Below the pieces are notes generated by a model that was given only the letters and a program-made list of their open reading frames with translations, searched no databases and was not told the origin of the DNA. From contig NW_003150788.1 of assembly GCF_000003605.2 (NCBI RefSeq), forward strand, positions 35,316 through 67,069: 31,754 nt of DNA, written 5' to 3'. This document shows positions 10,819 through 21,077 of the stretch, one piece after another. Position 1 is the stretch's first letter, and every line of letters begins with the position of its first letter. The stretch is from Saccoglossus kowalevskii. Taxonomy: Eukaryota; Hemichordata; Enteropneusta; Harrimaniidae. The translations under genes and the position numbers were made by a program.

Positions 10819-13800
10819 GTAAGTACCATACGTGTACATGTATTTCGTACATTTGTACCAATGATTTGTGTATGTGGGTCCCATACATGTACCATTAATA
10901 TAATAACAACATTGCCTCCTTGTAATTAACTAAATAGAATGGTTAATTTACTTTCTGTATTATATTTTTGGCAAAAAAATAAAAGTGTCCCCCATCGTCA
11001 ATTGTCATCACATTTTTCTGTCATATTGTCTTTATACATTGTATCCTTTATTCAAGTTATGGTTCCTGCAGGTTCTAAATGTTGCACATATTTTTTTTTA
11101 CTGTCTATAAACTCATTTAAATATGTCTCTAAATTATCGTCTTAAATTTCGCATAAGTTTTCAGTTCACTATTTCTGTTTGAAATCATTTTTTTTCCATA
11201 ATTACATTCACAACATTCTAAAGGCGGATGTTATTTATTTCAAATTTATTTCTGGTATTATATTCAGAGTTATTTTGTAAAATTGATTGTAATGCATTTT
11301 ATATCCTTAGTCAGTTTATTGTTCTAAATAAGCCAGTTTTGTTACATTATCATCTGTGATTGTATTATAGGCAACGATATTAGCATTTTTCTACACACAA
11401 AAGACAGGTGTCAAAGATAAAATGTTGTTCTAATTTGCTAAAGGCCACATGTATGTAATCTAGAAATTAATATACTGTCTTAAGCTCAAACTCCTATAAA
11501 ATGGATAAAAACTTCTACCCTTAAGTTCCTCGGACAAACTGCCACTTTTGTAATGTCCAATTAACAGTTGCCAGCAGCTCACCAGTACTTGTCAATAAAC
11601 AAACCTTTCATAGAGAGGAAATCTAAAAAGCCCATTGGTTGATAGGTGCCATATGTTTTGAAGGTTTTTACTGTGATATAAACCAATCTGATGTAGGTAT
11701 AGGCTTCATTTTTTTAAGTAAAGTTGAGTCAACTGGGATATGATACAATATATAAGAAACTCAATAAAAAAATATAGCAAAAGAAATGGAGTCTGTACTT
11801 AACAACTTTTCAGTTGCCAAGTTGTTCTTCAGTAAATGATGATTTAATATTTCTCGGAGTTCAATATTCATAATGTTTGTCGAGTAATCCTCAAAATAAA
11901 ACCAGATAAATAGATGTTTATACTAATGAACTAATTAAATAGCAAGTTAAGTTTGAATGAATTGTTCTCACAGTAGATGACATATTCAATAAAAGAGTGC
12001 ATACATCAAAAAATTGCAAAATGCATTCTACGTCTATTTCTTGTTAATTCACTGTTTTAATAAATATTAATAAGAGCCAACTGACTGCCTGGTTGACAGT
12101 GTTTTGTTTGTTATTTCACTGTTTCAATAAATATTAATAAGAGCCAACTGCCTGGTTGACAGTGTTTTGTTTGTTTGTTATTTCAGAAGTCCTGAGTATA
12201 TTGAATGTGAAGATCCTGTGGACCATAATGGAAATGCCACTGCTAAAGAAGAATTGGGATATGGCTGTGTTGAGGTAATATTTTTTTTTTTTTATATTTC
12301 TTTAATAAGCTTGTGCATATTTACCTACTATTCGAGGGGTCAGGAAGAGAGAAAAAGGAAATTATGTTGTTATATTCTGCTACTAGGGCAAGTGTTCTGT
12401 AATTTTTAGATGTTCTGAGTATACATAACATTACCAATATGTAAATGACGTTTGCTTACTTCTTGCAACATTAGCTTAATTTTTCTAAACACAACTTTTA
12501 TATAAAGTCATGTTGTCATGACAGCCATAAAAAGTTTTTTGGAGGAAATTAAATTGTTTTGTGAAATCAACGTTGTGTTGTATTGTGCAAAATTGAATTC
12601 ATGTTACATATAATTTGTGTGAGTAATTAGATTTCCTTTGTGATAATTCAAGATTTTGTTTAGTTTGTAAATTAAGTTTTTGTTACAAAAATTACGCCAT
12701 TCATTCAGCATGAAATTGACTAATAAATTACGTCTCATAAACGTTTTTGTGAGTATCTGACATTTAATTATTAAACCAAAATGAAATTGAATCTGAAAAG
12801 TTGGATATACATGTATATTTTTAAAATTATTATTTGGTAAAATAACATAAAAAAAAAATATAGAATGAATTAACAATGAAAAACTGGCAATCGTGGGGAT
12901 AAATAAGCATTTTTTTTAGTTTCACAGAAACTTTAGTATTAACTTAATTAATCTGCTAAGCAAATATTAATGTGAAAATATGACCATATTTTCTTATCCA
13001 CTTTCTGAAAATGTATATACATAGCCATATTCATATGTCCCTAGTTTTCTCATTGCTATCTTAATTATTATGTTGTCACAGAATAAAAAGTACTCATTAT
13101 TCAATACGATTTAATGCTTTGATACTTGGTATGTAGGTACCTTGGGTGGACCTCTCCCAGATTTGTTCATTTTGTGATGATATCTTTAATTCTCTAATTT
13201 TGATGAATATTTTGTCATTTTTGGTAAAAAATGATATTTTCGACTTCTTGTTAAAAACTGCATATCTAATTGCTTTGATATTATATAAACTACATTTTTT
13301 GTTGAAAACAGCAAGTCTGATTGCTTTAATACTATACATATTGTTCATTTTCTGATGATATCTTCAGTTCTTTAATTGAAATGTGCATTGGTAACAGCGG
13401 AGCTATCTCAGCCGACAGGCTGCTAGTTTTAATTTTTGGTAAAAAGTGATATTTTTGACTTCTTGTTGAAAACCGTCGTTGAAAAAGTCCAATTGCTTTT
13501 ACATTACATATATAGGTACTACATGTGGACTTCTTTCAGATTTGTTCATTTCATGTTGATATATTCAATTCTCTAATTTTGATGATTATTTTTTACATTT
13601 TTGTAAAAAGTGATATTTTTGACTTCTTGTTGAAACCGCAAGTCTGATTGCTTTTATATTACATATATACGTACTACATGTGGACCTCTTTCAGATTTGT
13701 TAATTTCGTGGTGATATCTTCAATTATCTAATTTTGATGATTATTTTTGGTGAAAAGTGATATTTTTGAAGTCAGGTTACTTTGATACTATACATATTGT

Positions 13801-16735
13801 TCATTTTTTTTGAAAATGAGACTGCCGGCGTGGGAGGATTTTTCAATGAAAATAGAAGTTTTCAAAAAATATTTGATGATTTTGAAATTATGAACCTCAA
13901 ATAAGCGCCCACCAGCCGTGAAACCGCCCAGGGTGATTTTTCGGATGGGCCAATTTAGGACAGAATCCAGTACTAGTACAATAATAATTAAGATTGCTCC
14001 CTCCATAGAAAAACACATGTAATGCACATGGGCACCTCCCAGAAGGCTCCCTAGGTTAGCCACAGTTAACATAATGATTTTCTTGGTTCATTTACGGTAA
14101 TTGCACTCTGTAGTCCATAGTCCTTTATGGAATGATATTAAAATGTAGAGTTCATATATCAAGGACGAATTATTATAAATGTTTGAACGTTAATACATAG
14201 AGAGAGCAAATTAATATGGGAAATGGGCAGTTTCTACAACATATAATTGACATTATTTGATAATTGTTGTCTTTAGTGTACTGGTAGCTAGACATTTTGG
14301 GCAAACAAGCTTTCTAATAGTTACTTAGGATTGATAATTACCAAATATTGTTTACTACATGTATATATCATATTCATTAGTCTGAGCAGCTTTTATTAGC
14401 TCCACTGTTGACTTTGTCGAGCGGAGCTCATCATATGACTGATTGTCCTTCAACCGTCGTCCACGCCAACTTATTACTTTTTTGACTTCTTCTTGAAAAC
14501 TACAAGCCTGATTGCTTTGATACCTGATGTATACACATGTATGTATCTTCAATTCTCTAATTTTGATGATTGTCTATTTACTACTAATACCTGATGTTTG
14601 TTTCAGTATGGTAATGAAGCATATGAAGATGTTGAATTCACTTCAGTTAGGTGCCATGCATTAAATGGTATTGAATGTTATGGTACAAGGACATTTTTAA
14701 GGGACGGTGTCCCATGCATAAAGTAAGTTGTTTTTTTCCTAAACATTTTATTAGTCCTTATGTTTTGACCTCCGTGACCTCAAACTTCATACATACATCA
14801 TACATGATATTATACATATGCACGTCAATTTGTTTCACGATCTGATTCAAGATGGCCGAATGGCGGCCATTTTTGTGCTAAAAATCATCAAAATCAAGCA
14901 TTTTTCGGCTGTTTACAGATGGATTTTGTTCAAAATTGATATATACATTACACATTATCAGACCTTGATGCACATCATTTTGTTTTTCAGATAACATTCA
15001 AAAAGGACGACTGGTGGCCATTTTGTTTTAATGAATGTGGTTCTAGTGCCATATCTCCGACTTGCTTTGACTGATTATGTTCAAATTTTAAACATTCATA
15101 ATACATCATGTCATAGATATACGGATGTATTGGTTTGACGATCCTATTAAAAATGACTGAATGGTGGCCATTTTTGTGCTAAAAAATCATCAAAATCAAG
15201 CATTTCCCGGCTGTTTACAGATGGATTTTGTTCAAACCTTGTATATACGTTGGACATTATAGGACCTTGATGCACATCATTTTGTTTTACGATCCGATTC
15301 AAGATGGCCGAATGGCGGCCATTTTTGTGCTAAAAAAATCATCAAAATCAAGCATTTCTCGGCTGTTTACAGATGGATTTTGTTCAAACTTGATATATAC
15401 ATTATACATTATGGGACCTTGATGCAAATCATTTTGTTTTTCAGATAACATTCAAAAAGGCCGACTGGCGGCCATTTTGTTTTAATGAATGGGCTTCTAG
15501 ACCCTTATCTCCGACTTGCTTTGACTGATTATGTTCAAATTTTAAACATTCATAATACATCATGTCATAGATATACGGATATATTGGGTTGACGATCCTT
15601 TTCAAAGTGCCCAAATGGTGGCTATTTTTGTGCCAAAAAAATCGTCAAATATCAAGCATTTCTTGCATTTATGGATGGATTTTGTAAGTAGGTTACATTA
15701 CAGGTTCCTGATGCACGTCATTTTATTTTTCAGATTGGATTGAAAATGGCTGACTGGCGGCCATTTTGTTTTAATGATTGGGCTTCTAGAGCCATATCTC
15801 TTAAATGCTTTGACTCATTATATTCAAATTTTATATATTCGTTATACATCATATATATATATATGTATTCAAAATGGCTGATTTTGAATGCTGTTCCAGA
15901 GCAATATCTCTCAATATGGACAAGTACTTGTTTGATGATCAGATACAAATGTCAATCATTTTAATGTTAAAAAATCATATTCCTGACATGGTTATATTCC
16001 AGCTATATTACTATAAACAAAACTATATATCTTAAATTTGATAACTAACGGGGACTGTGCCATGCATGGCTTGTTGTCATTAGAAACTACGAGCTACAAC
16101 TTTCAACATTGGTCTTCTATTGAAAAGATTAGAAAACATCATTATTTAGGATTTAGTCCATATAGTGCTTTTTTACATCTGTTCCAATCTGTTTTTTTCA
16201 TTCCCTGTATGGCAGCGTTAAAGAAATACATTATACAAGTGTTAACACATCGAATGCTGATGCCATTGTATACCATTCATTATTGTGGAGGTTTTTAGAG
16301 AGTGATGTGTTATGCATACTGTCAAATGAATGTTGTCAAACCAACACCATGACCAACGGTACTCAAAATTGTAAACAGTCATGAAAAAAAGAAATCATCA
16401 AATATTGATTATTCCGTCCTTTTTTACCAAATAGGAAAGACTACACGACAATACAATGTAGATTCATGTACTTGCCACAGGATTCAATGTTCAACTCAAC
16501 TTTTTTTTAATTAATTTTCAGATATACAAATCACTATTTCCTGCCAACATTGCTGTTTTCTGTTCTTCTTGGTTTTCTTGGTGTGGATAGGTTTTGTCTC
16601 GGTCATACTGGGACGGCTGTTGGCAAACTACTAACACTGGGAGGACTTGGTATATGGTGGGTTGTTGATATCATTCTTTTAGTTACAGGCGGACTTTTAC
16701 CTGAAGATGGCAGTAATTGGTGTCCCTATTATTGA
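10640..16735 (+). CDS. TM2D2: TM2 domain-containing protein 2 homologue, complete
   Basis: TM2D2 is a conserved two-pass membrane protein. Its fly orthologue, together with the TM2D1 and TM2D3 orthologues, is linked to Notch signalling. Exons 10640-10818, 12187-12274, 14607-14722 and 16522-16735 join in frame into 198 aa, close to the human length of about 214. Residues 1-30 form a signal peptide with a hydrophobic run (FWPYLLVLF). The Cys-rich ectodomain carries [20 protein letters not shown] near 64-83, with sequons at N41 and N76. The TM2 domain fills 129-198: helix one at about 135-149, the hallmark DRF at 150-152 in [20 protein letters not shown], then helix two at about 170-187 and a C-terminal DGSNWCPYY. 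The start is the only Met before the signal peptide. No damage is seen. Confidence 0.96.
10819..12186 (+). other. TM2D2: TM2D2 intron 1
   Basis: This 1.37-kb AT-rich intron carries nothing that I recognise apart from the 67-bp duplication at its 3' end. Confidence 0.85.
12049..12186 (+). repeat. TM2D2: 67-bp direct duplication at the 3' end of TM2D2 intron 1
   Basis: 12049-12115 and 12116-12186 are near-identical. Both run from TCACTGTTT through AATAAATATTAATAAGAGCC and TGGTTGACAGTG to TTTGTTATTTCA. They differ by a 4-base ACTG insertion in the first copy and one extra GTTT in the second. The second copy ends TTTCAG, the true acceptor; the first continues TTTCAC and cannot be spliced at that point. 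Confidence 0.92.
12187..12274 (+). CDS. TM2D2: TM2D2 exon 2
   Basis: This 88-bp exon encodes [20 protein letters not shown] and EELGYGCVE. The acceptor is TTATTTCAG, within a duplicated 67-bp stretch. The donor is GTAATA, and the exon ends in phase 0. Confidence 0.95.
13097..13790 (+). repeat. Diverged ~150-220 bp tandem repeat
   Basis: Roughly four units share GGTAAAAARTGATATTTT, GACTTCTTGTTGAAAAC, TTGCTTTRATAYTA and CAGATTTGTTCATTT..GTGATGATATCTTCAATTCT. The GACTTCTTG element recurs at about 13241, 13458 and 13620 with uneven spacing. The second unit carries extra sequence around 13395-13430 (AGCGGAGCTATCTC). No protein is encoded. Confidence 0.75.
14390..14580 (+). repeat. Interspersed repeat fragment related to 13097-13790
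   Basis: This fragment begins with a GAGC-rich hairpin, TTAGCTCCACTG..GAGCGGAGCTCA. It continues with CGTCGTCCACGCCAAC, TTGACTTCTTCTTGAAAAC, GCCTGATTGCTTTGATACC and TCTTCAATTCTCTAATTTTG, the same order as the upstream tandem units. It looks like one less-broken copy of the same family. Confidence 0.6.
14607..14722 (+). CDS. TM2D2: TM2D2 exon 3
   Basis: This 116-bp exon encodes [20 protein letters not shown], then [18 protein letters not shown] and two bases of a Lys codon. The acceptor is GTTTCAG and the donor GTAAGT. The cysteine spacing agrees with the family. Confidence 0.95.
14723..16521 (+). other. TM2D2: TM2D2 intron 3
   Basis: Most of this 1.8-kb intron is element copy 2 (14751-16074). 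From 16075 to 16521 I see only AT-rich sequence and an 86-codon frame at 16038-16298 with no family resemblance. Confidence 0.85.
14751..16074 (-). mobile_element. Non-autonomous interspersed element, copy 2, internally amplified
   Basis: Read on the minus strand, this runs from ACAAGCCATGCATGGCACAG to GGTCAAAACATAAGGACTAA, as copy 1 does. Inside, modules with ATGGCCGAATGGCGGCCAT (perfect 7-bp stems at 14852-14870 and 15304-15322), weaker forms at 15153 and 15605, and GACTGGYGGCCATTTTG at 15008, 15462 and 15752 are repeated. Sequence at 14997 recurs at 15451, so a 454-bp block is duplicated in tandem. It is roughly twice as long as copy 1. No protein is encoded. Confidence 0.72.
16522..16735 (+). 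CDS. TM2D2: TM2D2 exon 4 (TM2 domain and stop)
   Basis: After completing the split Lys codon, this exon encodes [20 protein letters not shown] and the rest of the TM2 domain, ending SNWCPYY with TGA at 16733-16735. The acceptor TTTTCAG follows a long T-rich tract. Confidence 0.96.
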
Positions 16736-17169
16736 CAGTACTTGATGAATACACTGCTTTATTGGCAGTCATTGGAGCCATCTCTATTTGCACAAAGTTT
16801 CAATTATTCTCAAGTTTTAATGAGTTATTAAGATTATGAAAGATCTGCTAACACATGGTGTTGTGTACAGGACTGATTACCAAATTATTCCAGTGTCTAC
16901 ATCAATGAAATCAACTACTTGTCTTAGACATTCATTGCTATACATTTAGATGCAGGTATAGCAAATAATGACTAATGCCGTAAACATATGTTGACTACCG
17001 ATAATTTGAGTTATTGTCGCTGTGTTCCTGGAAACAATCTGTGAAAATAAATTACATGCAACAAACCAAAATGTGGTTTTCAGTCAAAATAAATTCATGT
17101 ACAATTGGAGTGTTGGACTAGATACATGTGTACTGTGTGTTACATCTAGCAACCATTGGAATACTATCA

Positions 17170-17310
17170 ATATGCATAATGTGAGGCACTCCATGGCGTA
17201 TACACAGAGTATTGAAATATGCATAATGTGAGACACTCCATGGCGTACACACAGAGTATTGAAATATGCATAATGTGAGACACTCCATGGCGTATACACA
17301 GAGTATTGAT
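17170..17310. repeat. Three 47-bp tandem copies in the TM2D2 3' region
   Basis: Units begin ATATGCATAATGTGAG at 17170, 17217 and 17264 and carry CACTCCATGGCGTA and CACAGAGTATTGA. They differ at only a few positions. They lie between the TM2D2 stop and its distal poly(A) signals, so they are probably transcribed. Frames across them on both strands are by-products. Confidence 0.93.
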
Positions 17311-17597
17311 GCATTTCTATAACCTCTGTGTGTGATATCAATCGGGATTTGCTGAAGTATCATTATCAGGATTGCAGTCTTAGTGATTGCTAAGCAAAAT
17401 GTATATAATTTAAGCACTTTGTAAGTACACATCTTTTTATACTTCTGTATATTTTGTGATTTTTTTCTACTTGTCAACGGGCAAGACAAAGTAGAAGATT
17501 AAATGTACATGTATGTCGCCATCTAGTGGCAGGTAAATTATTTCATTTGTTCATGGTCTGATTGTTGTCATTCTGGTACATTATAATAACTTGTTAC

Positions 17598-17621
17598 AAT
17601 AAAACATTTTGATGCAATAAA
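17598..17621 (+). terminator. TM2D2: Tandem AATAAA poly(A) signals for TM2D2
   Basis: AATAAA occurs at 17598-17603 and 17616-17621, followed by a T-rich stretch from 17638. They are the last plausible plus-strand signals before minus-strand signals begin. Confidence 0.6.
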
Positions 17622-17639
17622 GTTAAAATCATAATCCTT

Positions 17640-17649
17640 TTTATTTATT
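17640..17649 (-). terminator. TEX36: Overlapping minus-strand AATAAA signals facing TM2D2
   Basis: TTTATT at 17640-17645 and 17644-17649 reads as two overlapping AATAAA on the minus strand. They could end a very long TEX36 3' UTR (about 3.1 kb). Many other TTTATT sites lie between here and the TEX36 stop, so the assignment is weak. Confidence 0.3.
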
Positions 17650-20600
17650 CACAAAAGTACATTGTCATGGATAGTTATAGCATCATTACACATTTTGATT
17701 TTAAATATTTGTTATGAATCCTTTCCAACTTTCAAAGGCACACAAAAAACTATTACATAAAAACAAATCCTATTCATCACTGTACTTAGTCCAAGGACCA
17801 ATCTGATCAATTGAGTAGTTGAGTTAAGATATATATACAAAGCAAAATTTGATACTTAAACTGTCAACAAACAAGCAGGTCTCTGATTGGTCTAATTAGT
17901 AGATATTAGGGTTGGATAGCCAATTGAACACAATCTTGTAAGTAGCTGTGCATTGAGTCTAATAGAGGAGTGACTGCTTTCAATGCCTTAATGCTGGAAG
18001 TGAGTATCAAACAAAATGGGTATTAGCCACCTCAATTTCACACTACTGCAAAAATTACACTATTTCCCCCAGACTTGTATAAAGCTCTCACAGAAATACA
18101 GTCGTTAAGTGTTCTCAGTTGACCGTTTGTGTAAATGGTGCCCAGTAAATGACAAAAGACTTCTTTTTAATATGATTAGTTACATTTTGAATAATGAAAT
18201 GACTTTACAATCAAACAGTTGTCTCTTTCAATGATATTCCTTTCATATCTTGGTGGCATTGTTGCTAGAGGGAGTAACTAGGACTGATCTATTGATTAGA
18301 CGGTTAAGAATAACAGAAACTGGTGATTCGATTGGACCAGGTTATCATTTACAAGTAGTGTACAGTGATGTGTAAAAATTAAATATGAATACAACTGAAG
18401 CAATTGGCATAAATACAAGGATTTTACAAAAATAAGAGTAGTGATAGACCAGTGGGTCATGGTTCAAAGTACATAGATATGAAGATTTTTTCATTGCACA
18501 CTGGAAACCAAATACAAGTAAATTACATGGACGGAATTGGATATGTGAATCAAGGCACAGTATTTGATGTCATCTAGGTGTGTTTACATGATATTTTGAT
18601 GCAAACATGATGACTGTACTACTTCATTTTGTATATCATGTTTGCTTTTAAGAAGTGCATCTCTAATGGAAGTGAAATTTTACTAGAAGTGAGCATTTCT
18701 AATGGAAACATGCTAACATACAAGGTAATGCAAGTAAATAATACAGAATACACGGCATGGTAAAGTATATATAAACTACAAGTTATACTGAATAATAAAA
18801 ATACTTATTTTAACCATAAATGTGTAAGCGCATGGACAACTAATGGAGAAAATACGGTAGTGGAATTTGAGGAATGTAATTTTTCAGATTCTCTTTCATT
18901 TCTACTTGCAGAGTTCATTCATGCATATACAATCCACTGTATAAACCTATAATTAAAATATTATTGCACACGTCACTCATAAATAATTCTACTTATAACT
19001 TGCATAGTCTGAAATCATGATTTGCATTGAATAAAATTGTACACGGTGAAAATAATCCCGGAATCACATTTGATATAAGAATTCTTCAACTTGGTAGAAA
19101 TGCTAGATCAGATCCAATCATCTGCAGTCAATACTAGATTTTATTAAACCAATTTATTTTTGCAGTAGAAACACTGCAGCACATGACAGTGATCATATTA
19201 AACTTTCTATAGGCAACCTCCCCCTCCCATAACTCAATACTGTTAGACACACAGTGTAGCTTAGTAACCGTAGAATTTAATGATATAGTACAATGTGAAT
19301 GTTGACATAATTTCCTTTCCTACTGTAAATAAATTTGCATAGTAAATTCAGCTTCTTAGTTCAGCATAACATCTTTAGTTCAGTTTAGCTATTTCTGTAG
19401 CTAATATATTAACTTAAGGTTTTTTTCTGTAAAATATTCTTACAAACTGACAATCCTTAAAGATAGTGCAGGGATGGATCTGGAATTTTATTGTACCTAG
19501 TTTGTTTTCATGTAAAAAAACCCAACAGAATTATACAAATCTGCAACTCAATGAACCCCTGTGTATTGTGCATGTGCATATGTACGGGGCATACTGGTAT
19601 ATTTTATATCACCATCAAAAACTAGGAAATAGTACCAAAAAAAAAACGAATGAGATAAAACTGAAGAAATTAATCTAATATAAATAGGTTTTGAACAAAT
19701 GCATCTGAGGTAATAAAATTGATTGAGAGAAGTTTCTTTCATTATTAAATGTCAAATGTTGTTTAAAACATGTTTACAAAAGTTTTATTTTTGTCATCTA
19801 AAAATACAGGATTATCATAGAAAGTAGACAAGTATTACAATATGAATGTCTATTGGTGGTTATAGAGACCCAACTATAAACCAATCATTTTAATGAGTGT
19901 CGATCTGTGACAATAGCAAAGTACTTGTCATGACAATGAACTGGTAGTCTCTTTGTATACATCTTTTTCAACAGAAACTACAACAGTAGAAGTGGACTGA
20001 AAGTAATCCTTTTGTGGTTCGCCTCTATGCGTTGGCAGAAAAGTCTTTTCAATTGTACACACTCAGCAATATATGACAGGAAAATTATATTTTTTTTTTG
20101 TATGGTCACTATTTTGAAGTAAGGTAGTTGTGACAGTGTACACTACCAATAATAATTTTTTACATTGCGATGTGATTAACATTGTTGTTGGTTGTGCAGG
20201 AATGAATTGATTGAGTTTGGTACAGTCTTGTTTCTGTAACGAATACTAGTGCACCAATGACCATTCACAAAGTAACATTGCTAGGGTGACCAGATCTCTA
20301 GCCTGACCTCTCTGACCTTCAATTAAACTGGCATGAACAAAGGTTGAATGAATGATATAGCAACAAAAGCCACAGGTAGTCTATATAATCATTACAATTC
20401 TAGAGTTGCTTTCACATTCAAAACATTGACGTTTTGAATTTAATCTGGTCAAGCAATAATAAAGCCCACCAGCTAAATGTCATTCTGAGCTCACAGTTAA
20501 GATATAACAATTGGCCATTCCCAAGACTCACTATGCAGTCTGTGATTTTATCACAACTTGTTTATGTATAAACATAGCAACAAATGAGGAAAAACAAATT

Positions 20601-20735
20601 GTATTTGAGATCAGTGTCAACTTGTGTGCATAGCTTATTACTTCATGCAGGCATGCAATCACACACTCCAATAATATGTTAAATTCTTTGAAAATACACA
20701 TTTAATTTACAAGTAAATTGCATAGGCACATATAG
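17650..20735. other. TEX36 3' flank/UTR, no gene seen
   Basis: This 3.1-kb AT-rich stretch has only short unsupported frames. One perfect 11-bp inverted repeat, GCAAACATGAT at 18601-18611 with its complement at 18635-18645, was noted. Part is probably TEX36 3' UTR; minus-strand AATAAA sites occur near 19139, 19152 and 19785. Confidence 0.6.
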
Positions 20736-21077
20736 TTATAAAACAAGTCTGGCAGTGCTGGCTTTGTAGGAATACTTCCATGGATTGTGTTTTAGGAATG
20801 GTTCTTGTGAAGATGCTAACACCTGGGTTTTTGTTTCATGGGGTACCTCTGGTGGTTTAAACCACTCTGTTGTTGTTGTGTCTAATTTTGTCGAGCCAGC
20901 TTTTCCTTCTGAGTGTATTCGTGGAAATCTTCGCCTTGTAGGAGGATTTTTGCAATGTCTTGTCTGGTATGAATTGTAATAATTTGTATCACTGAAAAAG
21001 TCTTTTTTATCCCAGGATATTAGTTGCTTAGAGTAGTGTTGTCTTTCTTCTGGTGGAAGTAGCTTTTTTCCTAATCC
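20736..21077 (-). CDS. TEX36: TEX36 exon 4 (with stop)
   Basis: This exon encodes 113 residues from GLGKKLLPPEERQHYSKQ to KYSYKASTARLVL, then TAA. The acceptor is TTTATCTAG. The family-conserved part covers about the first 75 residues; the last 35 are not aligned from memory. Confidence 0.87.
   Translation of the reverse strand, partial: GLGKKLLPPEERQHYSKQLISWDKKDFFSDTNYYNSYQTRHCKNPPTRRRFPRIHSEGKAGSTKLDTTTTEWFKPPEVPHETKTQVLASSQEPFLKHNPWKYSYKASTARLVL

Larger units (their letters stand above)
12275..14606 (+). other. TM2D2: TM2D2 intron 2
   Basis: This 2.3-kb intron contains the tandem field at 13097-13790 and a related piece at about 14390-14580. The stretch at about 13820-14060 is less AT-rich, with a 94-codon minus-strand frame that I judge to be chance. 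Confidence 0.85.
16736..17640 (+). other. TM2D2: TM2D2 3' UTR (inferred extent)
   Basis: The region from the stop codon to the poly(A) signals has no recognisable coding content. It includes a 47-bp triplication. An earlier AATAAA near 17045 could give a shorter transcript. Confidence 0.6.

Noticed and set aside
13788-14072. 94-codon minus-strand frame with a hydrophobic stretch
   Set aside because: It lies antisense in TM2D2 intron 2, next to repeat units, with no recognisable family and no splice partner.
17084-17489. Minus-strand frames of 85 and 123 codons with repeated CVYAMECLTLCI
   Set aside because: They follow the 47-bp triplication in the TM2D2 3' region and have no homology.
20785-20979. 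64-codon plus-strand frame with Cys residues
   Set aside because: It is the antisense shadow of TEX36 exon 4, which has homology on the minus strand.
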